DNA from: Lumbricus rubellus
Taxonomy: Eukaryota; Annelida; Clitellata; Crassiclitellata; Lumbricidae
Length of the DNA stretch: 64,000 bases
Reading direction: 5' to 3'
Assembly (NCBI GenBank): GCA_945859605.1
Contig: OX243820.1
Span: 34,809,196-34,873,195, forward strand
Each line of letters begins with the position of its first letter. Within the stretch, counting starts at the first letter, position 1. The notes beneath the pieces were generated by a model, which ran no database searches, was not told the DNA's origin, and worked only from the letters and a program-made list of their open reading frames with translations. The position numbers were made by a program, and so were the translations under genes. Below, piece by piece: positions 1-20,834 of the stretch.

Positions 1-140
1 GTTTCTGTGTGTCTGTCTGTGTGTGTCTGTCTGCCTGTATGTATGTATGTTTGTCTGTATATCATTATGTGTGTCTGTAGCTAGGCCCACATTATTCTGT
101 GTGTCTGTGTGTGTGTCTGTCTGCCTGTCTGTGTCTGTCT
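1..140. repeat. CTGT-rich simple repeat
   Basis: Run of tgtctg/ctgtctgtc tetranucleotides with a non-repetitive gap near 60-95. It lies in the intron before the first visible exon of the left-edge gene. Confidence 0.85.
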
Positions 141-178
141 TGATCTTTTAAAATTTAGGCCTGTATATTGCATTGCAG

Positions 179-332
179 GTTCTTCCTCCCATCAGAAGGT
201 CCTCCTGTCATCTCCGTTCGAATCGACCTTAACTCAACTTCGACTCGATCGACTGAGAATAGAAGAGGAGCATATTCTTGAAATCAAACGACAGGAGGAG
301 CTCGAAAGAATCCGAGGACCGCAACCAAAATG
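179..332 (+). CDS. Penultimate exon of an unidentified coiled-coil protein
   Basis: The exon follows a good acceptor (attgcag) and ends at the donor gtacgt. It begins with two bases of a split codon and ends with two bases (tg) of a Trp codon. The encoded stretch is charged and helical (for example RLDRLRIEEEHILEIKRQEE), so a coiled coil is likely, followed by the turn-like RGPQPKW. I do not recognise the family. Earlier exons lie outside the window. The phase matches the next exon exactly, which is the main reason to call it real. Confidence 0.75.
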
Positions 333-1222
333 GTACGTATACCTCCATATCAGCGTATTTAGGAACGGTTTAAAATTAACTGGTTCAAACAACTCCAAAA
401 TTAAATGCATAAGACCTATATAATTATAATCCTACATTGCTATCAAACACAAATATGTAGAAAAACGCGACCAAGGGAATCAGCATATAAAATTATGCTA
501 TTTTTAGAACAGGGAACCAGCGTCGACCACGTTGCTGATATAGAAGTGGTCCTCGTCTCACTACTCGCGTGAGTCACGATCAATGGAGCCCGGAAACTGA
601 CACCTCAGACAAAATTGTTTCCTAGCTACGCATCTGTTTTCTGTAGCCTACCTCCATATATTTCGATGTCCCATATTAAGTGAATCGCATTAAATTTGTA
701 GTATAATGATGGCCCTATAAATAGGTGATGCCTGTGTAACAGTTTATGTCGGCCCATGTAGGCCTACTATAATTCTACTTTTATTCGGGTTTTTACGACA
801 GTAGCGAACGCCATTTATATCGTGTCATTATTTTGAGCACCAAAATGATCATTAATACTGTGTCACAAATTTATATCCATCATTGATAATGGGCAGTTAA
901 TTTTTAAACCAAAAGCATTCTTAATTTTGAGTGCCACCACCGAATAATTACAGGCACAGCCTACGCCCGCCATAATTTGTACGCCAAAGTGGCTGTATCC
1001 TGTATGATTTTCAACAGTGTGTCAGTGACAACATTATTATTGTAGGCCTATCATCCTGCCAGGTCGCGACCTTTGGGCTACTTTTTAGTGTCATCTCGAG
1101 ACCAACAATTCGAAAATCTAGCAACCTTGCATTGCGTCAAAATTGCAAACAGAGAACAGAGAATGTTATTGTTTAAAACCGACTTTTCAGTTGGTAACTT
1201 TCCTTCAACTTGTCGCTTTTAG

Positions 1223-1379
1223 GTATGCCATGAAATCGTCTCAGTTTGGCCGAGAATTGAAGCGACACAACGATATTCTGAAGGCCAGGGACGGTGACCA
1301 GGACCAGATGGCCTACCGAGACACCCTCGAAAGAGCCAGCAAACACTTCCAACAGGCGTACTACTCGCAAGGACAGTGA
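1223..1379 (+). CDS. Last exon of the same unidentified coiled-coil protein
   Basis: The acceptor cgcttttag supplies the G that completes the split Trp codon, so reading continues PKW-YAMKSSQF without a break. The exon encodes about 51 more residues, rich in Lys, Arg, Gln and Asp, and ends ...AYYSQGQ with TGA. No domain is recognisable. The two exons give a C-terminal fragment of about 103 residues. The gene converges on katanin, whose stop lies 2.9 kb downstream on the other strand. Confidence 0.75.
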
Positions 1380-3984
1380 ACTTTCGAACCCCAGACAGAA
1401 GAACCAAATAGACGATTCCCCAAAGCCACTTTCGATGACCCACGTGACTCCGCCATTTGCTGTACCCTACTAGGATCGGCGAGAATGCTGTTGGGTTCTC
1501 TTTAGCGAGAGCGACCAGGCATGCGAGTGTTCCAATTAACGTGGATGTCCGCGTTACAAAGAACTAAGGCATGCAGACGGAAGTATTCAATTAGCCTAAA
1601 CGGTAAACCTGCTAAGCCTGAGTGTATAATATTATAGGCTACTCCGCTACTGACTAGTGACTACGCATTCGTACACTATTTTTACACGCTTCAACGCGTG
1701 AGTTTCTTGACTATACGCATGCGTAAAATAATTGAATATTCATTAGGCTACTGCAGTTAACATCGCGAAATTGCCATGCATAGACCTACGGGATCTTTTC
1801 GAGCGGCATCCTTATGCTAAAGATTTTATTGTTGGGTCCTAATAGACTACTTTCCCCTCATAGCCTAAGCTGGTTCTAATTATGAATTAATTGGGTGTCA
1901 GCGTTTATAAGTAGCCTAAAGGTCGTGTGAACGTTTAGTCTACCACAAAAACTCGTTTAAACGTTTGGCAAAAAAGGCAAGGCTAAATTTAAAAGGCAAT
2001 ATTGATTTTTCTATCAGTAAAGACTATTAGGCTATAATATATGCTATTATTATCTGGGATGGTCTGTTTAGGCTACTTCTGAATTTTTTAAAATTGTTTT
2101 TCGTGCTGCAGTTAGGCCTACTCCATAGATAGGCTTGAGTGTAGGCCTACTTTACGCTAATACTCTTGTGAAATTAACAACGTGGGCCTATAAGTGATTT
2201 GGACAGTAGGCCTAGTCACTAATCGCATTTTCGTTTGAAAGAACGTTTCGCCTAAACGTTTTACAACCTCAATAAATTCGAGTAAAAAATTTCGCGAAGG
2301 GAGGGGAGTCAGAATAGTCAGGCGGTAGCCTACAAGTGGCGTCATCTCCAGAGAATTGTGACTGAAGTGGACTCAAGGTCGACGTCAAGTAGATCCGAAA
2401 GTGACGAGGTCAACAACCAAGTCACGCGCCGACGAGCGGAATGCAGCGGCCAGGTGGCGCTAGCGTCGAGTGGTTTCTGAAAAACTATGTTGATTTAAGC
2501 GAGGTCTTAAGCGCGAACTGTAATCTGGGGTCAAGATCGCAATCCTATGACGTAATCGGTTTGCATGTCGCCATGAAAACTCGTAAACTATTCCTAAAAG
2601 TGTGAAGATGTTGCTACTTCTTATTATTTTTATTATTGTCGATTTTGCTGTCGCCATAGCAGACTTCGATGTACTTTCAAGTGAACGATTATAAAAGACT
2701 TTATATGCGTAAAGTTCGGAATTCTAGAACTCTACAATATCAGAGATACCCCGTTGGAATGCATGAACCGGTTTTGTAGCGCAATTGTTCAGGCAACGCA
2801 TTCGACCTAAGCAGATAGTTCACACAGCACAGTGGCATGGGACATTCTCACAAGAAATTGAAGGACGTCAATGATGGGGGGATCCGACTTTCCCATCTGA
2901 CCCTAACCAACACTCACGGTCCCCGATAATGCAGTTTTAAGAAATGGGTTTTTTAAAATTTTGGGTGGGTAGATGAGATAAAAGGTTGACTGTTAATAAC
3001 ACAACGTTCTTAAAATCAGTTATCTTTAATGCACAACTGCATTACAGTATTAAACATGTATTTATGGTAGCCAAGAACTTTTAATTGTGAAATAAATAGG
3101 TATTGATTCCTTCTCATCCCGGGATTAAACAGAATGCTTCGGGATTGCATTTCCTAGTACCGAACTATCACACACTTCAATAGATATAACCATCATTCTA
3201 TAGACTCGGTTCGAATATTTTCTGCACCAGCCAGCATCTTATCGACCAACGTACAAAACAATACATAAATTTTGATGCACATTTTGCATGATTTCCGCCC
3301 AACCAGCTTTGGAACTAGTATAGAGATTCCAACAGACAAGAAATAAGTTGGTCCAAGTAAACATGCATTTAAAAGCAATAAGCAGAAAATTAAGCAACTT
3401 TCTTAATTCACACACATACACAAAAATGTTTAAGTGTCTCGCAGAAAGATCATCACAGGCAAGTGAATTAATTATATGTCAATGCCACAGAAGGCACACA
3501 ATCAAACTCCTTCAATTGAAAACTGTTCCACTTGTTTTTCAAGCATTCTAGCAATACTAATGAATTCAAACGCAACGCCCGAATACAACCTATATAGCCT
3601 GCATTTGCCTCAGGCGTTGGCTTCACGAATAAGGTGAATAAGAGTTTGGGAAATGGATACAGTGTGAGGAAGGCAACTTCACAAGCGTCTAGAATTATAA
3701 CTTAAACCGCACGCACAGCACGAATAAAATTAAGGGCCCATCCATATAATTATTACGTGCGCAAAAGCGTATTTTCGACCCCTCCCTTTGTTGCAATTCG
3801 TACATTTTGTTGACCCCAATGTATGTACAAATAAACTTCTCTACCCAACCACTTACAACAGTTAATTAGCTAAAGTCATCTATAAAACATTTATTCCCCT
3901 GTAGGCTGCTATTTATTCTCATTAAATATAATATTTGCTAGCTGAAATTTGTTTAACTGTATTGGTTTACCGTTTAAATCCGAA

Positions 3985-4172
3985 CAGAATTTAATTACAA
4001 TGTAATCAAAAGCCATCGGACGACTATAATAGGATAATACAGAGTTATAAATAATCGAATGTGGACATCATAAATAGAGATTTATTTTGCGCATGTACAT
4101 TTTGTCGAGACGTCTCCCCAGCGTACGCACCCATACACAAATCGCCTAAATCCCGTGACCCCCTCCCGCTTA
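3985..4172. repeat. Old dispersed repeat, copy 1 (other copy near 54.6 kb)
   Basis: It shares with 54596-54790 the ordered blocks ataatacagagtt, aatgtggac, tcat, gtttat/ttattttgc and a cgtacgcacc block, with many differences between. The family is not recognised. It overlaps the probable 3' untranslated region of katanin. Confidence 0.5.
4081..4086 (-). promoter_or_regulatory. Possible poly(A) signal of katanin
   Basis: tttatt on the plus strand reads AATAAA on the minus strand, about 217 bases after the katanin stop. It lies inside a dispersed repeat, so it could be chance. Other tttatt sites occur further on, near 3890 and 3912. Confidence 0.35.
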
Positions 4173-4302
4173 CATAATACATGGACAGACCCTCAACCAA
4201 TGACTTCACTCGCTGCCTCAAAATCCACATCAACACAGACTACACTTCACGCTACAAAATCCCTACTCTTCACCGCACAAAAACATGTTCCGAAACGTTC
4301 GT

Positions 4303-11648
<7,346 letters not shown>

Positions 11649-12666
11649 CTTCAAAGTCTTCTTAACGCGCGCCGGCGATCGATCCTAAATGGAAATAAAT
11701 TATGTTTTGAATGAATAATCGGTAAACGCCCAGACGTTTACCGAATAAGGTATAATCCAAACAGATGAGATTGAACAATGAGATTTTCAATTCTTCATGT
11801 GCGACCGACACAGGAATTCAATGCGAAACGGTTACAGAAAACACGGACAGATAAATTTTAAATGAAACGTTCTAGATTCAAAGCCCAATTATATGGAGAA
11901 AATAACTCGTAATTTATACATGAAACAACTGTTACAGTTTTGAAAAATACCTTAACGTAAATAAACAGGACTTTACGAAACGGGCCAAAAAATCGAATCG
12001 ATCAACCAATGCCTAATACCACGGACTACATATTGCAGACTTCACTACAGTCTACAGGTACGGACTACGTAAACGTCCGATACAAAGTATCAGCAACAAC
12101 GCCACCGTGCATATTGTACCTGCAATCGTGCTTAATTGCAATCGAGTACTGGCCTAAAAGTTCATTAAACGTTCTTGTTTACAAAGTACTTGCAACAGCA
12201 CTGCGAAAAAGAAATCTAAAAGCACGAAAGCATTTTTTTGTTTTTAACCACGTCAACTTATAGATGGCGCTTTACGGTTGCTAGTGTCAACAGAAGAACG
12301 TAAAGCGCAGTCTATAAGGTGCATATTTTATTCACGCCTAAAAAGTAGCAAGAATCGAGCCCAAATATAAATCAAGGCATAAAATAAAAAAATTAAAAAT
12401 TAGTTAAAATATAATGTAAATCTTCAAGAATTTACCAGCGCCTTCAAAAGCCACTTCAGTAAAAAACCAGCTCTCTTTGGCGTTAAATGAAGTTAGCCTA
12501 CAACAATTGTTACAGTGGCGGAGCTGCCATAGGTCACGGGCCTCACGCGGCATATCAAAACAAATCTGACCTGCCTATTTCACTTATATTATGATGATCT
12601 GCCATAATTAGCATGGTCAATGACCTGCCATAACTCAATGAGTGACAATGACCTGCGTAATTGTAT

Positions 12667-12714
<48 letters not shown>

Positions 12715-13376
12715 GCCTTCATCTGTATCTGACAATAACACATGCATAAACAAGTACACATGCATAACCTAAGCAGTGAGCACAGTATAAATAATTAATT
12801 TATCTATACTGTGGCCTAGCCTGATCTCTGTTTAACATTTAATTTATTCGATCTGCCGAATAATTCCCATGACCCTGACTGCACCTGCTGAAAAATATGA
12901 CTGCTCGTTAGGTATTATATTCTTTTTGATCAACTGCTTTTTGTGCCTGACAGCGTTGTGTATATCGGTTTTTGTTGCCAATAAACGAATATAATAATAA
13001 TCCCATGGTGTTAAAAATTCGCCAACCCCTGCACTGGCTAATTCTGATGGACCTCTGTCTAGGTGCAAAGTTTCAGTTCAGTAGCTGCAAAACTGTGGGC
13101 GTGCATTCTGGACAAAGTCATATGCATACATACATGATGCATCCTCAAGTATAGATATAGATATATATTATGGGCGTACCTATAATTTATATATATTGTG
13201 TGCATATAATTATACACCCACACTCCCACAGACTTTCCTCGGACTAACATTTGGACAACCTCTGACTCGAAGCAGCGCTCCTGAATAAGCTGGAACATTG
13301 CACTTAACTTTCAATTTGCGCTCTGCAAGTTTGAAGTTTACGATTATGCATCGGACGATATACTATAGGCCCTGAT
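11649..13376. other. Upstream of katanin; no gene seen
   Basis: Should hold the katanin promoter and 5' untranslated region. No TATA box is evident near the start codon. A tttag acceptor-like site about 40 bases upstream of the ATG suggests a 5' intron. The remainder is AT-rich without supportable exons. Confidence 0.5.
12664..12714. repeat. (TAAG)n microsatellite
   Basis: About twelve perfect agta/taag units. Confidence 0.95.
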
Positions 13377-13751
13377 CAGGGGCGGATCCAGGGGGGGCTT
13401 ATCCGGCCATGGCCCCCATTTAGAATTCCCATGTATCGTGGCCCCCCCCCCATTTGGATTGAACATGCTGTGGAACAATGTATATATTGTACAATTTGCC
13501 CCCCCCCCCCCCTATTAAGAAATACCCATGCATTGAGGCACCCCCCCCCATTTGGAAATGGCATGTTTCTAGAAGACAAATGAATCTGAGGACTTAAAAA
13601 AAGGTCATCAACTTTTTGGCGGAAAAAAGGTCATCAACTTTTTGGGCGGATACGAAAGAAAAATTTCAAGTCCGAAAATTTTTTTGCACCCAAGACGAAG
13701 AATTTTTGCCTCCCCCCCACCCCCCGTCCAAAGTTTCTGTATCCGCCCTTG
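13377..13751. mobile_element. hAT-like MITE, family D copy 1
   Basis: Termini CAGGGGCGGATCCAG and TATCCGCCCTTG are inverted repeats. It is flanked on both sides by the perfect 8-bp duplication gccctgat. The interior has poly-G/C runs and two copies of a gact-taaaaaaagg-tcatc motif. No open frame. Same end family as the insertion in the LTR element at 33684. Confidence 0.88.
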
Positions 13752-14330
13752 GCCCTGATGCAGACTTAGGCTATTGTCATAATGCTGTAGGAATTTTATT
13801 CTAGAGAGGTGCAGTGCAGATGACTATTGCCTATATGGAACGATTAAAATAAAAATGAAAGTCAAGACATTGATTATATTATTAAGGAACAGCTTTTTCA
13901 ATGCAATAGTCGTTCTGAACAGGCAACATTAAATACAGACATAAATGTAAGCTTAGTTGTAAGCACAGAGGAGAGGGTCCGTCTAGCTGCTGGTCGATTC
14001 ACTATAGTCAGGCAGACAAGGTCAGACGGTAAGTAGCATTAGTATGCAAGTAATGAAGGTCACGGTAGGATAAACCACTTATAAACTCATAAACGTCCAA
14101 AATAAATATTTCTCATAGGCAATATCCAAATCACAAACAATTTAACTACTTAACGAAATATAATAATTACCAAATGCAGATCTCTGACAAGAAGTTACAC
14201 TATTTAAAATCAGAAGTGATACTAATTAAGAGCCACTGAATGAATGTAATTAAACAACCATGGTAGTAAATGTGAGATGATGACTGAACGTACCTAAGCA
14301 AACAAATCACTTCTAAAATATCTATTTTGT

Positions 14331-14547
14331 GGGGCGCGGTGGTCTAGTGGTGGTGTCGTTGCCTTGGAGCCAGAAGGTCCGAGGTTCGAATCCACCTCCC
14401 CGCGTAAGGACCTTGGGCAAGTCCTTCACTTACAATTGCTCAGCGCTTCGGCGTGAAACTCCGATGCAGTGTCCGCTCTACATCGGGAGCGCCTCTGAGT
14501 AGAGAGAGCTTGAAGGGGCGCTATAACAAGTGCACATACAAACAAAC
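14331..14547 (+). mobile_element. tRNA-derived SINE, copy 3 (best preserved)
   Basis: Head ggggcgcggtggtctagtgg, box B ggttcgaatcc (14383-14393), body ggaccttgggcaagtccttc and gtgaaactccgatgcagtgt, tail ggggcgctataacaagtgca and caaacaaac. The box A/B spacing indicates RNA polymerase III transcription of the parent element. Confidence 0.9.
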
Positions 14548-15503
14548 CATTCATGTTTAAAAAAAGACAAATTTTCCTCTCTAGCTTAATAAGAATTTTA
14601 TTAAAGGGTACAGGTGACTTTTGTATCATCTTTAAATTTGCACGAAAGAATCTTTCTTGTTCCAATATTCGTCTTTCAATCATTGTTACAAGTGCACTAA
14701 CGAGAAAAGAATGAAGACTTACAAACAGCCCACAAGTAAAGTTGTTGCATGTCAGAAAAAACAAAGTTGTTCATTATTAAATTGATTTACATCCAAGTAT
14801 AATAAAAAACATGCTGCACGAAAGAGAATCCTCATTCTTCATTTCCATGACGTATAAAACGTCTCGCTGCAAAGTCAAAATATGCAGAAATCATATCATC
14901 ATAATAATTATTAATGTAGTTAGCACTGGTTGCAATGATTATCCATGAATAAAAAAATCGTAATAAAAAAAGTACAATCGTACAACGAAGCAATATTAAA
15001 AGTACAATTGTACTACAAAGCAATATTATATAATTATATATATTTATAAAGCCATACTTTTATTCAGTCAAGTTTTACAAATATTATATTTATATTTTAT
15101 TTAGAAATGCATAAAATAAGCTTTGTATAAAGTACTCAGATTCCTGGCCCCTAAAGTGCCCCATTTGCCCATCTCTCAGCTGGCCTGTTACAGTAGGCCG
15201 TATATAATTATATAATCACATATATAATTATATATATGATTAATATTTGATTATATATATAATGATATATATATTGTTATATATAGCCTACAATCCAAAT
15301 ATGTTCATGCATGTCTCCAGCTATATACTGAGATGTTACATTGGATTCCTACCCAACATCGCATGAAGCATATAATTCGGTGCTCTAGTTTCAGCAATAT
15401 ATCAGCTTGGTGTAGTCTCCGAGCTCTGACTACCAGAGAGGGTTCAGTTGCTCCACGGTATCCAAATCCACCGCCCCCTTCGTTCTGCACAGAAGGGAGC
15501 ACT
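14548..15503. other. AT-rich intergenic DNA
   Basis: No supportable gene. 15015-15285 is dominated by tataatta/atatat runs. Confidence 0.5.
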
Positions 15504-15643
15504 CAGTGTAAGAATTGTGGAAAAATAACTGGGGTTGGACCATTATCCACTTGGAATCGGGGTACGAAAAACAGACTTTAACATGGGGCTCTAAGAAAGA
15601 CTGGGGGGTTGAAACCCCCAACCCCCCAGCAATTCTCGCCCCG
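15504..15643. mobile_element. hAT-like MITE, family A copy 2
   Basis: Shares its whole length with 4674-4816 (agaattgtggaaaaataact, ggaccattatccacttggaa, aacagactttaacatggggc). Flanks ggagcact and ggcgcact agree at 7 of 8 bases. Confidence 0.72.
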
Positions 15644-15882
15644 GGCGCACTCTTGGTTCCAATCCATTCGCACGAACTGCAACTATTCAGATTTTAGTCT
15701 TTTCCGTGGTGCGCCCAGTGGTCTGTATAATGGGCTCACACAGCAACTATACGTTTGCTTTTAGGGACTCTAACTGACGCTCTTTTTTTTATTCAACTCA
15801 AAACTGTGCTATAATTATATTATCATAGTCAATATCGACTTGCACTGCTGTGTCTGAGGCTCAACCCAAACAAGGTAAGTTG

Positions 15883-16143
15883 CAGGGGTCATTTTAATGT
15901 GCAGCTGGACACAAAGTGTGTAATTGAAAAAGAAATTTGCGCAGTTGAAAATAAGATTTTGTGCAGTAACTCATAGTGTTATAGTGAACGAAGGACTAAA
16001 AAAAGGATCATCAGTTTTTTGGGGGGGCCGGAAATATTTCAAAATGGTGATATTTTCAAGGGATTTCGACGATCAAACATTTGGTTCGGACGACTAAAAA
16101 GGTCGTTTTGTGCAGTTCTAAAAATTTCTTAGAATAACCCCTG
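15883..16143. mobile_element. hAT-like MITE, family B copy 1
   Basis: Termini CAGGGGTCATTTTAA and TTCTTAGAATAACCCCTG are inverted. The perfect 8-bp duplication gtaagttg flanks it. The interior has gtgcagtt phrases and two gactaaaaa-ggtcgt-like hairpins. Lies just downstream of the Ig gene. Confidence 0.88.
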
Positions 16144-16265
16144 GTAAGTTGAATGTCTCTTCACCTGCAGGTCAGCCTGTGATCTCAAAAGACGGACTAC
16201 TTTTGAACAGAACTGAACAATGTAAAACCGAGATTCAGTCTCATGCACTTACCATTCTTCTTCAA

Positions 16266-16396
16266 TTACAGAATAGGGAGACATTTCTCAATCGTTGTTC
16301 TTAACTTCCAACCAACCAACCAACCCGACACAATGATAATTATTCCAATGATAGTGGCTAAAACTACGATGGCAGCGACTCCACCTGGCGAAATAC
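16266..16396 (-). CDS. Ig gene exon 3 (coding part): transmembrane helix and tail
   Basis: After the acceptor tcgtag it encodes GISPGG, a long Ile/Val-rich helix, then WKLRTTIEKCLPIL and TAA. A strong donor (gtaagt) lies 13 bases after the stop, so the exon itself runs to 16253 and the 3' untranslated region may be spliced. Confidence 0.72.
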
Positions 16397-19300
16397 CTAC
16401 GAAACACAACATCAACCCATTTTTAATAGAACTATCAGATGACCACAGATATACACTTTCCCCATCCGCCGACATCACACATTAAAACATGACGAACAAT
16501 CAGCATACACGTACAAGTCTCCACTATGGGACGAACATTGTGTACTGTTTAGGGACCTTGAGCAAGTCCTTCACTCACAACAGCTCAGCGCTATCAATAA
16601 TTATTGTCAATTGATGCTTGATCTTAGAGAGCGGTGTTTAATGAATGCGTAGTTCTAACAATATGAATAATTTTATTTATGTTTATTTATTACTCGCCTA
16701 AATGCTATAGCATCTCTTACAGGTGCTCCCGACTACAGCGCAGACACTGCATTGGAGTTTCACGCCGAAGTGTCTGAGCAATTGCGAGTCAAGGACTTGC
16801 TCAAGGTCCCTACGCGATGGCTTGAGGTGGAATCGAACCTGGAACCCTCCGGCTCCAGGGCACCAAGCCCTCTATACTCCACCGACCACCGTGCCTCACA
16901 ATAATCATCATCAACCACTGACGCTGACACCGGCAGTTTTTTTATATGAAGTACTAATGGCGCAATATAAAGTAAGCTGATGAAAAACATGCACAAAACT
17001 GTACTTCAAAACTGTAACTGATCCTACAGCATTTAAACACAGAGATTCCGAAATCAAATTGATACTTGTGAAGTATGCGGATGATACGTACTTTTATTTG
17101 TACCATCACGGATGCGTTCAACCATCGGTGAAGAGTTGAAGCATGTGTTCACATGGTCCGAGCGAAACAACCTTAGACTAAATGCTATACCATGTCCAAT
17201 GAAATGATTATAGCTCAACAAGGAGCAGATGCTTATCCTCCAATACTTGATGGAATGGAACGCGTCGACACAATGTGGATTCTAGGTGTCACCTTGCAGC
17301 ATGACCTAAGTGTAGGACCCCATGTAAATGAGGTCCTGCAGGGATCTTGTGCAAGTTCTCTTTACGCCCTGAGGTTACTACATGCAAATGGTCCACCTCC
17401 AACAGCCATGTACGCCGTGACAGAGGCAACAACAGTTGCTAAACTGCTCTACGCTGCTCCTGCAATGGACCTGCATGGTGGGGCCTTACTACGGCCGCTG
17501 ATCGACAGAGACTTGAGAGACTGCTCATAAGAACGCAGCGTTTGGGTTACCTCCCTTCAGGTTCTGCAACTGTTGCAATGCAAGTCGGTTTGGCTGAGGA
17601 CCGACTGCTGCAATCAGTGGTCAAGAATGACTTCCACGTCCTTTGAGGTATTTTCCCGCCAACGAACAACCGTCGTCCAGTATGTGCCCGTATGCACAAT
17701 AATTATTTTGAACTTCCGAGCAAAGATGACCGGAACTTTGTCTCAAGAGTACTTTTTAAACGTATTAAGAACGCATATAGTCTAACAATCGATTCAATTC
17801 AATTCCAATAACTGATTGTTCCCTTTAATATTATTATTTCAGTGTAATTTTTGTTTGTCTCAATGTACCAAGTTGCGGTTTGATAACCTGTTTTTGCTCA
17901 TTAAACGAATATCTATACATTACACACAATAATAATGGAGCTATAAAAGTGCCCAGATAAGACCTGACAGGCAACAAACATCCTGGCAACTCATCAAAGG
18001 GTGCAAGTTATGGTCGTTTCTTGAAACACGACAATTGTCCAATATTTATACGCCCCACGAATTCTTCATTGCTCCCCAGCACCAACTGATCATAAAACCC
18101 AAGGAGATTCACGTATACCTGACTCAGGAAGGCAGACAGGGCAGACAACTTCGATCGTTATATTCAGAGACGTTGTTTTTCCATTGACTGTGTTCGTTGC
18201 TGTGCACATGTACTCGTCTCCAGCTTTACCCGTAATCACTAGAATAGCACCATCAACAACATCTCCACTCTTCAAATTGGTCCACTTGAATGTTGGAGGC
18301 GGATGTCCATCGGCTGTGCATGTGACCCTACTGTCTTTTTGATAAGGACCAGGCGGCGAAACAGCGACGTCTTCCACAGGATTTGCTTCAAAATAGTAAA
18401 AAATGCAGCTAGAATAAATCAGTTTCCATACTCAGATATAGTCAGATTATCAGATACACACACTCATAGGCGTACGAGGCGGGGGTCTAGAGGGGCAAAT
18501 GCCCCCCCCCCAACTTTCGGGCAAGTCTGGTTTTTCGGGAAAACAACACAGTTCCAAACGACTAAAAAAAAGGGCCGTGCAACTTTCGGGCAAGGCTGGC
18601 TTTTCGGGCAAACACAATCCCAAACGACTAAAAAAAAGTCGTGCAACTTTCGGGCAAGGCTGGCTTTTCGGGCAAACACAGTCCCGAACGACTAAAAAAA
18701 GGTCGTCAACTTTTTGCCGGATATATTTTTCGGGCAGAAGTTCAATCTTTGCCCCCCCCGCCACTGCTGAAATCTCCCGTACGCCTATGCACACACTCAC
18801 GGAGGGAAGGAGGAAGAGAGAGATGGAGAGGAAGTGACGAAAAGAATATTCTTTAATAGACCAAGTGCAATCCGCATTTTGGTGTAGGTATACGGACAAT
18901 CGTCGAACATGGTATAATAAACAAACGTAGGCCTAATAAACAAACACATATCCTCTATATAGCCAATCAATGCCAATTATATATTAAAATATCACAAAAC
19001 ATCCTTTAAAAATCCAATATAAATATGTTCTTAATGACCAACTATTTATAGGCTACTGCACTTTAGCTTAAATGAGATGACATCTAAATAAGATAAGCCA
19101 TCCAGTAATAATACTGTAGGCTTCAGTTAGGCCTCATCTGCTTCCCCCTTATCTTATAGCTATTCTGTTGTTCATACTCATTGAACTTTTCTTTATATAG
19201 CTAACATTCCTGTAACCCCAAATAGTTTTGCAACACTTTATCCTGATAGTTTTTCTATGTCCAGGTTCAGATAAGGAAAAAATATTTCTTTACCGCAGTA

Positions 19301-20771
19301 ACAAATCAACCATAGCAAGAACTAATAAACTACCGGTACCAAAGTCGGGGAGCCACATGTAGTAATGATGTTGTTTTACTAGGTGTTCAAATAATAGGAC
19401 CAAAATATTTAGAAATTAGACAGTTTAAAATTCTAAGGATAGCACAGGAGAGAAGCCATTCAGTTGTACAAAAATAGTATTTGTGAAATATTAACAGTAA
19501 GTTATATTCATTTTAGCAGGATTGTGCCATATAATTTTATTACAATTGTAAATAATTACTATAACCAAATAATAGTAAATAATATTACGGTGTATTATTA
19601 TAACAATTATTTATAACAATTATTTACCGCAATAATAAATCAATAATAAATTATAATAAATTAATAATAAATTATTAAATTCATGTAATGTGATGATGTA
19701 AACAGTAACAAAAAATTATTATCATTTTGTCAAATTGTTTTGGAGGGATGTCATCCTTGTTTTTTTAAAAGCAAAATAGTGTTTATACAAATATATACAG
19801 TAAGTTATGCTCAATGCAACATGATAGCATCATATTTTATAGTAGTAAATAATGTCATTATAATCATAATTATAATAGTAAATAATATTATGGTATATTA
19901 TAACACTTCATGTAAAACAATTGATGAGGAAAACAGTAACTAAAAAAACAATGCCATTTTGACCAATATTTAATGGGGTGGGTGAAATGTCAATCCTGGG
20001 GGAACGTCTCGCAGAGACGTCGAGATTACGACTCTAATATCTTTGCCTATACTGTCATATGGGTAAACTCCGAACTCCGGCCCCAAATTAATTCGCATGG
20101 CTTATCACATAGATATGCTTCTCAAATGCTTACTTACCCACCCGTATATAGAATGACGTCAGCATTGAGGCCATTTTGTTTACCAGTACATTTACAGCTT
20201 AAATGGAAGCTGGATTGATGATTTTCATTCCTGAATGTATTCCAACATCATTGCAACATGCACCCATTTCTACTTCAAATCTAAAAATACCTTCAATCCT
20301 TCATCCAGCTTCTATTTCTCGCCTGTTATCTTAGTCAATCCAGCTTCAATTTCAGATATAAAAATGCCCTCATCCAGCTTCCATTACTTAGGCAGTTTTC
20401 TTATCAATCCAGCTTCTATTTCAGATCTAGAAATACCTTCGTCCAGCTTTTAATTATTATGCGTTATTTTCGTCAATCCAGCTTTTATTTCACCTGTAAA
20501 AGAATAATCATCCATATTCCATTTCTCTTGCGGTTTTTCATCAATCCAACCTTCATTTCACCTCTAAAAACTGTAATCCAACTTCCATTTCTCAAGCGCT
20601 AGATCATTGGTCAGTAGACCAGTTGCCGTTAGACGAATCGTTTTCGGCAGTTATCTGCAAATTCTGTGCGCCAATTACAATATTTAGTAGTCGGTGAACG
20701 GTTTGTGAAGTGACGGTGAAAAAAATGCTGTGATATAATTTGGGACCGGAGTTCGGAGTTTTGCCGGCTTA

Positions 20772-20834
<63 letters not shown>

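Larger units (their letters stand above)
1380..4302. other. Intergenic DNA between two convergent genes
   Basis: No coding exon can be supported here. The stretch is AT-rich and carries several copies of the palindrome taggccta (about 2110-2210). It should hold the 3' untranslated ends of both flanking genes. Confidence 0.6.

Noticed and set aside
17192..17530. 112-codon plus-strand frame as an independent gene
   Set aside because: It continues a decayed LINE reverse transcriptase (YADD upstream, C-terminal region downstream in other frames).
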